Shown here: positions 1-15,100 of the stretch, piece by piece
Layout: each line of letters begins with the position of its first letter
Position numbering within the stretch: position 1 is the stretch's first letter
DNA from: Nectonema munidae
Taxonomy: Eukaryota; Nematomorpha; Nectonematoida; Nectonematidae
Length of the DNA stretch: 64,000 nt
Assembly (NCBI GenBank): GCA_030549495.1
Contig: JAUIRK010000093.1
Location: 62,001 to 126,000, forward strand
Direction: 5' to 3'
Translations under genes and position numbers: made by a program
The notes under the pieces: generated by a model
What the model saw: the letters and a program-made list of their open reading frames with translations, nothing else
The model's database searches: none
What the model was told of the DNA's origin: nothing

Positions 1-122
1 CTGTCTTCTTGTGAGATTTTCAAATTTTGTGCAAAATTAAGTGTGTTAAAAATACTGCTCCTTAATCTTTTTAATTCGTGATAAATAATTCCTTTCTCAA
101 AATTTTTTCTTTTATCCTAAAG

Positions 123-178
123 AACAGCAATCAACAGCCAATCTGGCGTGAGAACTCCTGCAGGTGGCATTTATACAG
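123..178 (+). CDS. SLC26-like exon a
   Basis: This 56-nt exon follows a TTTTATCCTAAAG acceptor and ends at ACAG/GTAAAA. It enters in phase 2, with its first base completing a codon, and encodes TAINSQSGVRTPAGGIYT. The sequence matches the conserved loop of SLC26 transporters (N-SQ-G-RTP-GGIYTG). The next exon supplies GA to complete the final glycine. Confidence 0.85.
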
Positions 179-3100
179 GTAAAAAACACATTCTTCCATA
201 AAATCTTAGAACGAAGTTTAAATTACGGAGTAGGAAAATTGAACAGAGACACAATTTTATGCATTTTCTACTGTTATTTAACTGCAATGTAATTTCTACG
301 CATAATAAAAAAGATATATTTGATAAAACTTAATATTTATATTTTTCTTCACTTACACAGAAGGGGTACTTAGCTTGCGAGTGGTGATTAAGTGCAGTCC
401 GCCCCGGCCGAAAAAATTTATTTGATACTAATATATCATAATATAAATTCAAAGCTAATATTTTAGACTTTAAAAGTAATGGAATAATGGTTTACTGAAT
501 TTTGTCTCCTTATTTTGCCTACCTTTATTGATATACTAATCAGATTGGGCGTTTTAAAATGTTTGTCCATTATTTTAGTGGCTCTGGAATTAACATTCGT
601 CCCGGACGTCACTTATACTAAGCACACTATCGTTTCTTATACACGTTAAAATGGGGTAAATGTATTTTTTGTTTTTATTGCTAATTTATCTTCTAAAACA
701 GCATTTGAAAGGATAGATTTAGTTAAAAACGATGAATAAAACATATTTTCGTTGAGCAAAGCTTTTATTTGTAACTGCAAACGGTATCGGAACACATATA
801 TTCCGCCGACACATATTTTGCATTAAAAATGATTAAAATCTTTCTCAAATTTAATCTGTTTTGAGGCTTCATAAAATAGGGATATGGATGAAAGAAAATT
901 ATTTAAATTCACATCTTAATAATATATAAAAAAAACTATATGATATAATGAAGTCAAAACACAATTTTTAAAAATATTTTAGTATTTAAGAGAGTGTAAT
1001 GTATACAACAAATGATCTTGTATAGAACTTATGAATATCATATGCTGTTAATGAAGGGGGAGATAATAGGGCATTCATTTTTAGGGGTGAACATAAATAA
1101 AATACAATAATTAAATATATATAAAAGATTCAACAGCCCTGTAAAAGAGGATAATATTCAATGCCATGAAAATAATGAGGCAATTTCTTCATATGCTCCA
1201 AGCACATAGATTACTCGATGCAATATCTCTATAATTTTAAAGCATAAATATAAAGTAAACCCTCTCAACTACGCCAATTTATTCCAGCGACATTTTAGAA
1301 GTGGTATTTGAGAGAAAGGCGTTACAAAGGGGTTTCAATAACTATGCTTTTTTGATAACGCCATGACAGTATTATAACTTGTTTATTTTTTGTCAATAAA
1401 ACATAAATTGATTAAATATGCTTGAAATTAACATAAAAATCAATCCCATTGAAACAAAAAATTTTAAAAAGTTAAAATTTATTGAAAATAATAATACAAA
1501 TCTTAATTAATATATTTAAAAAATCATTAGCATATGATATAAAATATAAATAAAAATGTATTCGCTATACATATTATAGCATTACTTGTTCAAGTGAAAT
1601 GATTTCAAATTCAAGTAATGTTATCAAATTCAAGTGAAACGTTTTCAAGTTCAAGTGAAATGTTTTCAAATTTAAGCAACCTTTTTTTAGTTTTAAGAGT
1701 ATTTTATCTTTGGATTCGACTTAAAACTTTTTTAAGAGCTGTAATAAATATTTTTACAAAAATTCATTTTTAGTTTGATTTTTTAATTTATTTAAAACTC
1801 TAAAAATTTGTAAAATATGTGTAATTCAATAATATATCTTATCTCAACAAAAAATCAAATATTTTCAAACTTAATAAAAAATTAGTTTTCAAGTCAAACC
1901 TAAAAATAAAACTACTAAAACTTGAAAAATTTCACCTGAACTTAAAAACGTTTCACTTGAATTTGAAAACATTTCACGTGAATTTGAAAACATTTCACTT
2001 GAATTTGAAAACATATTACTTGAACCTGTAATGCTATATATCAACATTTTAAACTGATGTCATATATGAGGGGTTAGACAAGTCGTTTAAGAGGGATATA
2101 ATTAATGTAGATATTATTAGTGTGCATAAATAAAGTCGTATTGTGGAGGATTCATATTTCGGATTGGTTACTGTATACATATATATGAAAAAAACTTAAC
2201 TGAATGAAGAAGATAAGTAAGAAGCTTGCATAATTAAAAAGTGAATATATTACTAATAATATCAGAATTATTTTGTCATAACAAATTATGCTTTATTAGC
2301 ATCTTGGCGTCAATAAAGATAGTAAGGCCAGTAGATAAATTAAGGTTTTTTGGCATGCGAGAGTTTTGTGGGATTTCCCAGTTTTACGGAACACGTCATA
2401 AAAGAATTCCTGCTTTTTAGTTCACTAATTTTATATTTTCAAAAAAGGAGATTAAAAAAATATAGCTCTACACATGATTGATTAACATCTCTTTTTAATC
2501 TAAAAATGTGATCTTTATCGTATAAAATTTTTTTAGCCCTCTCTAAATTTTTTGAAATCATTCCATGTTATGGTTTCTAGTTGTTCCCCTGGTATCGTTG
2601 AAAACATTTTTACCACTATATAAGTTGTATCCCCTAATTTTGAAAGTGGCGACTTAATTGGGGAAAATCTGTCCTACTATGGAAGATTATTCATCCGTTG
2701 GATGCGATACTGATAACTAAAAATTATGAATCATTTAGAATTATTGTATTTTATTTTATAATTTTTAGGATGTTTGGTTCTTCTAGCATTGACTTTTTTA
2801 GCAAGTTATTTCGTTTATATTCCACAGGCTGCTTTGGCAGCTATGATTATTTCTGCAGTCATTAACATGATCGATTTTTATCCATTCATTAAAATATGGA
2901 AAATTAAAAGTAAGTATTTTTTAACTTTTTTTACTTATTTCTCAATAATACATCATACACCTAACCATCTTCACAGACGCGTAACTAAGGCGGCTCAGAA
3001 CCCCCCCCCCCTCCCCTTTCCTCTTGAGAAATCTCAAAGACATGAGACTTTAAAAAATAAGTTCTTATTTGTTAGAAATATAAATTTTGTTTTTATTTCA

Positions 3101-6100
3101 TTCCATTCAATTTTAAGATAAACATGGATTGAAAAACCTAGAAAGTTATCTTTATAAACACTTGTACATTCGAAAACCAAAAGTGGTTTCAGTAACTAAT
3201 TTAAATGGTTACACTTACAATGCACAACTTTACTATTCTTGGTAATTAAAATACTATAGAATCATGGTAAATTTACTATTTTTTGTAGTAGGGTAACTTT
3301 CAATGAGATAAAACATTTGACGGAAAAATCATCTTGAAAACTAAAAATTAGTATCCAAATATTGGCATCGCTGACCTAACAGAAAAATATTGTAAATATT
3401 TATTTATTCAAACAAAGAGTTTTCAAGATCTCAATTTTCATATTACTATAAAAATCTTAAAACTTAATTTTATCATATTTTCTTGACTTATATATAGATA
3501 TGAAATTACCACCTTTTATTTTATGTGTATTATAATTTTTTAAGAAATTTCGTGTTATTTTTTAACACTTTTTTAATTAAACTTCAATTTCATCTTCCAA
3601 AGCCTTATTCATATTTTCAGATGGTAAATTAATCAAAATAAACAATCATTTTTTGGCCTCTTAAATTTTTCATTCTCCCCTAAAGATGTAAGCTGGGCTA
3701 CGCCTGTGTATCCTCATAGCCATTATTTCTTCATCATTATAAATAAAACATCACCTTATCATCGACAATATCGTCATTATATTCATTTAATTTTTCTGGC
3801 CAACGTTTAACTTCATCATCATCTTTAAGATAAAACCATCATTGATTTCATTATTATGATCGTGAAAATTAGGTTCAAATAATGCAAGTTTCCATTAGTG
3901 TCTTTAGTAATTTCATAATAACCTTTTTAGAGTTTGACTCTTTCATTGCCGTTGTCACAATGCTAGCTTGCATTTTTTTTGGAATTGAATGGGGAATACT
4001 TATTGGAATCGTACTGGCTTTAATTTCGCTCATCATTCCTATCTCACGACCTTTAATTGAAGAGACTGTAATTTTTTATTTTTAAACTTTCATGACATGT
4101 TTTAGTGAAAAAGATTTATTCTAACTTACTTTTATAAGCTATCACAATGCATTACTATCATTATTATTGCATCGAATACGGCACATTTGTCTGTGACCGA
4201 ACACTTCGTTCCCGGAAGATTCGTAATGGATAGTAATTAGTCGAACAACCTTTTTGTCGAAAGAGTGAGGCACAGCTAAAAGCTATACGATTTTTATATT
4301 GTTAAATAGCGAACGAGGTATTTGTTTAATTATAAGCTATTAAAGAAAATATAAGTGGGGTTACCTTTTTACTAATTTTGCTCGTAGTTTACACTTTCAA
4401 ACTGGCGAGCCTTACTAATTCATTAGTAGAATTTTGGACAAGAGGTTTTAGTAATTTAATTTGTGTGTGTAACTATGTTTTTACTAATTTAATTTGTGTT
4501 ACACTTAAGCTTTGAGAAACCTTACTGATTCATAAGTAAAAATGTGGACAAGTGCGCTTACTAATTTAGTCGAAGAAACGGTTTCATGACCGGCATTTCA
4601 TCATACGACATTTGATCACATAAAAGTTTTATGGATTATGGAAAGGATTAAGGTTATAGGGTGTGTAACTATCTATGTAATTCCCCTCTCTACTGGAATA
4701 AGTATACTGGAAAAGTCAACATAATACGCAGAAAGTAATAATATGTGTTATATATAATATATAAAAGCAATCATCTTCTTATAAAAACTATACCATGATG
4801 AAGCTTTAGACAGGAAGTAGTTTAGCATTAATTTTCTTATAAAAACTGTACCATGATGAAGCACCTAAATGTACCATAATTTTCTTATGATTTCTTTTCA
4901 TGCTCTGAATAGTTTCTTTACTTGAATATTCTAATTTAGTTATTTTTCAATGCTTTTTTAATCTTCAAAGTATATTATCTTTTTATTTTATTTGGAACCT
5001 TTTTGTGAGTTTGGAGAAACTTCTAAAGGAAAAATAGCAATATTTAACAATTGCAAATATTATAAACATAAAGAAAATAACGATAGTTCTATACGTTGGA
5101 GATGCGCACCAAAGAAAAAGATGCGCTGCATTCATTACAACTTTAGGAAATCGTGTAATCTCTCTTCCTAAAGTTGAGCATTCACATTTCTTAGATGGAA
5201 AAAAAATTTGTGCAAAGAAAGCAATTCATAAAATGAAAAGTTCAATAAAAGAAATCGGGGTAACTCCTATTATTGTTGTAGGAGAACATTGTCAAAATTT
5301 AACAGATCAATCTATGATGAGGTTTCCAAAAAAATCAAGTCTTCTACGAACCTTTTAACGTTCTAGTAAAATTTGTGAAATTTGTCCGACTTTGCCTACT
5401 TCATTGAATTTTGAAATTCCTAACAATTTTCGTGAATTTTTATTGTATGATTCTGGGATTTATGATACAGAAAGATTTCTTCTTTTTTGACATGGAGAGA
5501 CGCTAGCTACCTTGTCTCGTGCGGATATATGGATAGGAGATGGGACTTTCAAAGTCGTACCTTCATTATTTTTTTGAATTGTACACAATAGATTTTCATT
5601 TTAGAGAAGGTTGTAATCCTGCAGGAATATATGTCCTATTAAAAAATAAAAGTAGAAATACTTATAGAAGAATGCTCTTTGCTTTTCAGGAAATAGTTCC
5701 TGAAGGTAATCCAGAAAAAATTCTTCTAGATTTTGAAATTGCACCAATGAGTGAGTTTCAATGCGCATATTTGAACGCTGAGATACAAGGCTGTTTTTTC
5801 ACCTTTCCCAAAGTGTACACAGAAAAGCGACAGAACTGGGATTGAAAAAAGAACTAGAGAGTAATTCTGAACTGAAAAAGTTGATGAACTTTTAATATAT
5901 TTTGAACACACATATGTCCGAGGAAAGCAAAGAACAAATGGAACAGCACGAGGCCCACTTTTTCCTGCAGAAAAATGGAATCATTTTTAAAACTCTGTTG
6001 AAGGAGTTGCGCGAACGACAAATGCAGTTGAAGGTTGGCATTATTCCTTACAATTTTATTTCAATGTAGCCATCCGACGATATGGAAATTCTTAAATGGT

Positions 6101-9100
6101 CTGTATAAAGATATCTCTCTTCAATGTTTGAATCTGATGCAAGGAATCAGTGGCGTTATATTACCTCCAAATAAAAAATATTTATCCATTAAAAGAAAAA
6201 TTAAACGTTTAACCAGTCAATTTGGCCAATCGGATATTATTTCACAACTCAAAGCCGTACAATATTCTGCATGTAAATAGTTTTTAGCAATAAAATGGTT
6301 TTATATTTACTTTTAAATATTACTTTTTTCTAATTTTTAAGACAATTAAAAATGCAAATTTTGTAGTAAATGTTAAATCAGTAGATTGTAATGATTTTTT
6401 GAATGATGGTATTTTTCGTTTTCACATTACTAAAGTATTTTATTTTATATTAAAAATTTGAAAGAGTTTTTATATAATTTTAATAAAAGGTTTTGTTAAG
6501 ACTATTTACCAGTAAGATAATGAAATTTTGTATGATGAAATGTCCTATGATGAAATGTCGTGACACGGAAGGAACAACCGTTTGACAAAAAGCCTGTTCG
6601 ACCAAATATCCATTCGACGAATGGTAACGAACCGTCTGGCTACGAATTGTCCATCGATGAAATATCCAGACACCTGTTTGTTATTTTTATAGAAATTCTG
6701 AGATCACGCGGAATAAAATGGACTAACTTTATTGAAGAACTAGGATCTAAAAATATTACAGTGAAGTAACAATCGAGAGAATGACGTTTCTCAATGATCT
6801 TTCTTTTTTCTTCACTGTGCTTATATATATTACTATATATTCATAAAAGAAGACATTAAAAAAGTCGTTAAATGAAAAATTAATTCAATTTATACAACAC
6901 TTGTAAGAAGTTGAGGAAGTAAGGGAAATTCATTTATAAGAAATAAAAATATAATTCATTAATTGAAATTGAGTAAATGAACATAAAAAATGGGCTTACC
7001 ATCAACTCACACCGAAACCTACCAATAACAACCAACTCACCAAAGGCCACATTTTTAACTCGCCCAAGTTAGATTGCCAACTCGCCTTAATTTGACTATC
7101 AATTCGCCAAAGTAGTGCAAATAACTCACTATGTGTAAAATTTTATTTAAAATTATATAGAGATACAGAGACTAAGAAGTATGAAACTTTTAATTAAAGA
7201 AACAGCAAACAAAATAACTAAATAAGTTACTTACGAAATAGCCAACTAACTAATTAATTAACTAACTAATTAGTATATAAGCAACGTTAGCAGATATTAA
7301 CATATTTTCAAAAACTATATGCAAATGGGGTAAATTTGAAATACGCCTGGGCGAGTTGGTACAATTACCACTAGGGCGAGTTGGTTTCGGTCCAGTTGAC
7401 CATACCCCTTCAAATGAAGGTTTAAAATGAAAAATATAAGACTGTAAAATATACATGTAAGATATAAAGCAAGTCGGACAAAGCAACGTGACAAAGATAA
7501 GTTTTTTCTTCAGTAAAGAAAATGAAACTCACCATGAAAGATTGGTTAATTTCTTCATATAGAGAAAAAACAACTTGTAATGTTGTTAATAACTATATTT
7601 GTCAAAATAATTAGTTAATGATATTTCATGTACTCATTTCATCCTGATGCTATATTTGCTTTTTAATCTCCTTGTCTTTTTGATGGTGTATTTTTCCTGA
7701 AGCGGTTTTCATAAACCTTTGGAAATAAATCCGCTTGCATGTCTTCATTCAATTTTTAATATTGTTCTCCTTAATATTATTCTCCAAAATATTATTATAA
7801 CTTTTTTGCTAAAGATTTTTTTGTTTTTTTTCTTTTGAATTACGCTACCTAAAAATCAAAATGACTTCTTATGTTTGTATCGAATTTGTAAATAAATTTC
7901 TTCTTCTTCTTCTTCTTTATAACTTTTGTAGTCTTTGATAATATTTTAGTCAAAAATTTTCTGCATTGTCTTATTTAGCTTGTGATACATTGTGTTTATT
8001 TGAGGCGATAGAGTTCAAAATATTAAATCCGTTAATTTTTTAAGAAAACAAAAGGTTTCTTTTTATACTTAGCAAAGTTGTAAAGTTGGAGTCTGGAGTC
8101 GGTGGAGTCGCGCGTTTTGAGAAGGAGTCGGAGTCGCAATAATTTTTGCAACTACGATTTTAAAAATAGTTATTTTCATAATTGTTATATTAAAAATATA
8201 AAGTCATAGATTCTCTCTTTAATGCCCAACATTGCAAAAATGCAACATAAAAAATTTTATCATTTTGACCGTGTTTTTGCAACTCATAGAAAAAGGCTGA
8301 GAAATTCAATAAATTAAAAAAGAGTTTTTTTATTACATAAATACCTTGGAAAGGAACAAGGTTCATTTTATGAGTACTAAGTTTTTGAAAAAATTTATAA
8401 ACAAATACTTTTGAAAAAATAATCCTATTCTAGATACTTAGATAAAAAGGTTATAGACAATAATTTGGAAATCTTTTGAAGACAATGTAAGAAAAACACT
8501 AAACTACAAATGCAAACTAATAATTATGCTGAAATAGATCAAATATTTTGGGTTGCAACATAAATCAGAATCATGTAAGATTCAGGACATCTTTCAATGA
8601 CTATATAAATGGATATTCACGAACGATCCTGTAATATGGTATATGTCATCATTAACAAAAGTATTAGATTAAGTGAATAAGTAAATAAATAATCTTTTTA
8701 AAGTAATGTTGCACAATTTGAAGTTGGAGATTATAATATTTGAAACAGAGAAGTTTATTTTATAGAATTATAATTTTTCAAAGTCGAAGTCTAATAACTA
8801 TATGTAACTAGAGCAGGGCTGGTTGAACGCCGATTTAAGGATTTTGCTAATAAAAAAACTAGAAGAGTCTTTTTCTAAAAGAGTATATGTAATTGTCTAA
8901 TTTGCCTCTCTTACTGTTAACGGTAAAACAATAAATGTATCCATATTGTCTTTACCAAGTATTAAATGTCTAATTTTTTGGTTTGTATGTCTTTTTATCT
9001 ATATAAAAATTAAACACCAATAAATTTCACTATGCAGAGTCGGTCCTTCGCTATCAAATTTCTAATTGGGCCGGGCAATTCCTAGCACCGGCCCTTAGCT

Positions 9101-12100
9101 AGAGTGATCAGTGTTAAAAAATGGGGAAAAAAAGGAGTTACAGTCGAAAAATTATAAATAAGTGGAGTCGGGGTCGGAAAATATTTTTGAGCAACCCAGA
9201 TGCTTAGGTTTAGTTTCAGAAACTCTGATTCTATCTTACCCCATAAAAATATTCGTTGTGTAGTCATGATTATTTAATACTAGAAATCCAAAAATTTTCC
9301 TTTGAAAGTCCAAGGAGTAGTATACGATCCTAATAAAAGAGCCAGTAAATTTTTTTACAATATAAATTTAATCAAACAGTAATCTTCATTTTAGGAAAGA
9401 AACAAAAATGCATACTTTAGAATCATGCGTGATACATATTTTAATTTTTTTTAAAACAATCATTACAAGTCACAAGGACTAATTTGGCATCTTTTTTACA
9501 ATATTTTCCACAAGTAGGTCTTGAAGATTCTCTGCACAGAAATAAATTTTATTTAACACTAATTGAAATGTTAGAACTTTTTATTGTAATCAAAATTCTT
9601 GAATCAATTCTAGAATTTGACACATTTTTTACGTGTTGAAAGCGTGATAAGTAAGGAAGCATTCAAAAATGAAATATCAAGTGTGTTGCTATAAAGTGGC
9701 AGAGGCCATCTTCTAGAATCTAGAGGCAGAATGAACGCAAATACATTCTTAACATTCAGTCAAATATGCCAACGCCAATTTTGTTTTTGTTAAAATTCAA
9801 TAAATTTAAGTTTTTCTATCTCATTTTTAATAATAAGTTCTCGAAGATTGCATTGTGAAAGTAGACAAACAGCTTTCCTACTTCTTCGTTGAAGTAGAAC
9901 TTCCATCCAAACTTTTTACTTTTTTATGCAGCTTTTTCTTTTACTAAACCTTTTGCTTTGATTGTTGCCACTTTTGTAGTATGAATCTTATTCAAATTTT
10001 TTGTTTCAGTTACTACTTGTGAAAAAATAATATCTTTTAAAATATTTGTACATCAGTATTTTGTAACTTTCTATGAATTTCAATACAACAGCTTCAGATA
10101 ATGGAACACCACTTCTAAACTCTTTTTCTTGAGCTCCCAAATTTGGATGTATATCCAAAACACACTCCCAATCCACTTTAACGAGTATATAAAATGTATA
10201 CGAATTTTTCGAAGGGTTCTCTGATATGTAAACATTCGTCTTTCACCACATGTTAGATGTTTGAGTATAAAATGGAAAGAATTGCCGGAAATCGTTGAAG
10301 AAAAAAATTACCAATACATTTATTGTTCCAGAGAAAAATTAGTAAAATGCTATTTACTGTAAACACAACAAAGACTTATTAAACTCATTTCTCGTAGATA
10401 TTGCGATTTATAGTTGCACGTCATATAAAAATTTGAAAGTAATAAGTTCTTATTTTTTTTAAATATGTTTTCTTTCTTAAAAAATATAATCACTTTGCAC
10501 TTGTGAAAAAGAGACTATAGAGCAGGGGTGCCAAACGATGGCGCATGCGCTAAAAATGGCACATTGTATACTCCGAAATGGCGATTTTTGAGGTCTTTGA
10601 TACCGAGGAAGCCTAAGGCTATAAAATAGATTTCTTACATAAATAATAAAAATAAAATTAATTTTTCTTTATTATATTTTCATATTTAAAATTAAGTTAT
10701 TCGGTTAACGACCTAAGTGAACTTTAAAAAAAATAAAAATGGTCAGCTTTTTTAACTTATTTAATACAAATTATGGCATTATTCTCATGGTTAAAGGCTT
10801 GAAAAGGAATAAAAATTTTGGCGCATTATCTCATCATCATCATCAAAAAGCACTATATTTGGCGCATACCCGATAAAAGATTGTCCACTCCTCTGCTAGA
10901 GGATACAAGTTCACAAAACATTTCTTATTATGCTCATTTTGTCCTTTGAGACAATTTTTTTCCAAATCTGGCTATTGGTACCTTTGAAAAAACATACCTA
11001 ACCAGTTCATAGCAAATAAAAGATTCGGAATTAAGGTTCTCTACTGTTCTAGACTCTAGCTCTATGTTTCCCAGCCTGAGCATTGTTAAAAACATGAAGA
11101 GGTCATGAAATTCCTCAAATTTTTAAACTATAGCATGATACTAATATAATATAAATTCTTATCTGTGTTTAACTTAAAACTTCTGAATATTAGACTAAAT
11201 TGTGTATATTAAGGAGCAAATACAATATATAAAAAATATCTAATCGCGACATATGTCTAGAAAGTTTTGGAAAGCCTACTCTACGCGCTTGCCTTTATTT
11301 GTAAAGTCGTAGGGTTTGAATCCCCTAGGTTATAACATAATTGTATCCATTGAGGCGTCGACGTTACGGTAATGCTGTAGAAAAACTTATCAACTTAAAT
11401 TTATTTAACTAGAAATTGGAAGTTCTCTTTTATTTGAACATCATCGCTAAGCGTACATTGTGTGAAAGACCGGTTTCGGCTATTGAAGCCTCATCAGTTT
11501 CACTTTGGTGTTGATGAGTGATTAATGTAAATATTATAGCTGGCTAACGGAATTTTTCTATTTGTGTTTAAGATTTTAGAAAGTGATTTGTATAGCATTT
11601 TGACGCCAGACAAATCTCTTCTTTATCCATCAGCTGATTACATATCTGAACGCATTTGCGAATTTTGTTTCACACCAAATATCAAGAAAAATGCAATCAT
11701 TGATTTTCAACATGTTCTTGATACGGACTTCACCACATTTGAAGTATTTTTTAAATATAATTCTCACATTTACACTTCCATTCTATTTTTAAGTCTGTAA
11801 AAAACCTTTGAAAATTTTATACTGTATAAGTTAAGTGATTACAAAACACTTTTGAATTTATATTTGAATGAAGAGAATAGAATATAATTATTGACTTCCT
11901 GAAAATCTATCATTTAGATTGTTCAAATTTACTATTTTTATTGCCATTTTAAATATTAAAGCAAAAATCAATGCACTTGTTGTGTTGCGATGCCAGTAAA
12001 TATATAAATAATGTTTATTCTATTGAAAAGAACCAAAAGCGAAATATCTTTGATATTTTGGTAGGATTCCTAATTTGCATTTTCTTCTTTATAGGAATAT

Positions 12101-15100
12101 GAAAACTTGATTGATGAGTTTAAATTACAGAAGAAAGAAATTGTCTTCTGCAATATCAAGGTATTAGCCATACTTCTTATAACTCATCCTGGTTCATTTG
12201 TTACACTCGTCATATTTATCTGCATCATTTGATTTCCAAAAACTACAGAGTAAGAAAGGATTTTATTCAATATTGTAAAAGCCCTTCCGGTATTCTTTAA
12301 AGAATTTTGGAGTAAGGATAATTAAAAAAAGTAATCAAATTTTAATAAAGCATATTTCTAAACCAAAATTATTATTTGAAAGACGATTTTCTTGTTAAAA
12401 AGGAATATTCTAATCTTATATACTAAAATACCATTCTCTGTCTGTTCTTTAGTGTTAAGCTTTTTTTAGTTATAATTCCTTTTTTGCGATTTTATTTTGT
12501 CTTTATGCTATTCTATTTTGTCTTTTTTCAATTATATTCATATTTTAAATAGAATTCCAAAAAGACGAATTAGAATGGCAAAAACACGATATAGAATATA
12601 TATTATATATATATATATTAGGGTTGTCCTTAAAAATATGTAAAAATTAAAATTTTATTCAGTTATTTTTCACCTATTAAATCTTTTATGCCAATCAAAA
12701 AATATATTAGACAAAATTTGGAGCTATTTGACCAAGTTTTAATGGTAGCTCAATGAGACAAATCTTTTATATATACAATGGGGTGTGTGTAAGGGTGGTT
12801 AGAATCTGTGTTCGATATCTCAAGGTCTTGGATTCGAATCCAGTCTCAAGACACTTACTCAAGTTCGATACAAACGGTGCATTTGTGCCTATTCGATGAA
12901 AACAACAGGGTACCTTTGTCTTTACATATAAAGTGCAATATTATTTTATGTATTAACATATATTAATTTATAATTGTTGATTTATTTGAATTGGGATATT
13001 TGGTTCTATCCTGTTCAACAATTTGCAGAAGATACGATTGCATTTGTTCTTCATCTCTATTTAGTGAAGAACCATACTCTTCAATAAGAGCTATACTTCT
13101 TTCAGCACAATCGTTGACACACTTTAAACCTTCGATTTTTTAATGTTAATCCATAACTTTCACTGTATTTCCATTGGTTCAAATTTTAAGAAATCAGATG
13201 AAATATTTTTTACATTAAAAAATGTAAAAGATTTTCTTGATGCAAATTTTCAAGAGAAATAATTATGTTTTCTAACGAAAAAATACATCGCTTGTTAGAA
13301 CTTTGCTCACTTGCCCATTTTTTCCATAACTTCTACTATTTCTTTTTTTTTATTGAAACAAATTTATGGATCAATTAAAGCCAGTACAACTAATTCTTCA
13401 CTCAAATACCATAAATGATTTAAAAACTTGGTTTGTGCTATTTTTGAAATTTTCGAATTTATCTTTTCGTACTCAAAAAAATTATGCAAAAAATTAAAAT
13501 CAATATGTGGAGCAGAAACTACATCATTTGCTGTAAAGCAAGCTTTTAAAGTCGAAGAACAAAAATAGATATATCAAAAACACTTTTTTTCATATGATGT
13601 CAACTTAAATTATTTAATGGGATATCATTATTTTGTATATAAAACAATTAAACCTGTCAAAAATAATCTAAAAATGGCGGTTTTTCTTAATAGTTTTTGA
13701 TATCCAATTATATAAAGTTTTTACGCACATATACCCATTTCAAATATCCTGAATTTGATTTCGATGTTTATTTTGCATGAAAATCGATCAAACGTGTCGA
13801 AAACATATTTAAAATTCGTGATTTTTAGAAATTGCACTATTTTCAAAATATATCGAAATTTTACACATATATACCCATTTTCAAGTATACTGACTTGAAT
13901 GGTGATGTTCATTTCCCATAAAAATCCTTTCAATTTTGTTAAAAAATGATACAAACTTGGCCGTTCATCTCAAAATTTTCTGATATCTGATTATATAAAA
14001 TTTTCACATATATATACCATTTTTAATTATGCTGAATTGAATAATAAGATCTATTATTATTTATGAAAATAAATCAAACGTGTCAAGGAGCCATTTAAAA
14101 ATGATGGTTTTCACAAAAATTTTCGAATTGCAATTATACAAAATTGTTACATAAATATAGCGGTTTTGAAATACGCTGAATTCAGTGGTGATGTTTATTT
14201 TTTAAATAGAAACTAATCAAACCTTTCAAAAAATGATATATAGATGGCTGCCTTAAAAATTTTTATATTTTCAGGTACAGGTAGTTTTTACACACATATT
14301 ACTAATTTCAACTATGCTAATTTCTTGATCATAAAATTAAAACATTTTTTCAAAATATTTTTGTTAAAGTAAAATGAAAAAACTAATAATGTAAAGAGTA
14401 TTTAGAAAAGAAAAAAATCTAGAAAATAAAATTGATTTCCAAAAAGTAATTCATACATGAAGATGTTAGTTGTGAATTTATGTATTAAAAGAATCAAAAT
14501 TATTTCAGATATCAAAATCAGAAGAGTTTCTTGCTCAGAGTGCTAAATGTGCTTGTGAAATGCATCTGCTTTCTGAGAATAAGAGGTAGAGCTTTACGTC
14601 TCCAGTATTGGAGGGGACACGTTTTGTGAAGCAATAATTGTGCTAATTCATCATTTTTATTATCATAGAAAGTTTAAATCCAGAAATCAGATCACTCTAA
14701 ACAAGTGCCGTGTCCCATAGGAGTGAGGAACTCTTCTGTGGATCTTTTTCCCTTAATCAAGGACTTGCAGAGTGTCTGTAACCTTTCTGTAGTTCTTTAT
14801 GGCCTAACGTTTGCGCTTCTTGGGCAGAGGACCTCTTAAGTATTGGGTCACCTGTGTTATGACTAGGACGTATCCTTTCCGTCAAGCTTCAACAGCTATC
14901 AGAATGAAGGATGGTGATGTGCAGTAGAAAGACGTGTTACATCCTTTACAAGCTTTGTTGGTAGGAGATTGTCCCTCCAGTGTTGCTTGGCTAACATCCA
15001 AAAAGAAGTCATAAAGTAGCGGGATATGGCGAAGTTGAGTTGTGGGAAAGGAATATTCTATTGAGCTCTTGAAGGCTACAAGGATATGATCAGAAACGTA

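Noticed and set aside
1575-2040. CRISPR-like array
   Set aside because: The units are contiguous without unique spacers and occur inverted on the two sides; the DNA is eukaryotic.
12780-12860. Possible tRNA gene (B box GGATTCGAATCC)
   Set aside because: No acceptor stem pairs, and the same head occurs at 25.1 and 57.0 kb with a common tail, so it is a SINE.
13640-14330. Repeat-like coding sequence (open frame at 13721-13954)
   Set aside because: The frame is not kept between the 145-bp units, so the array is satellite DNA.
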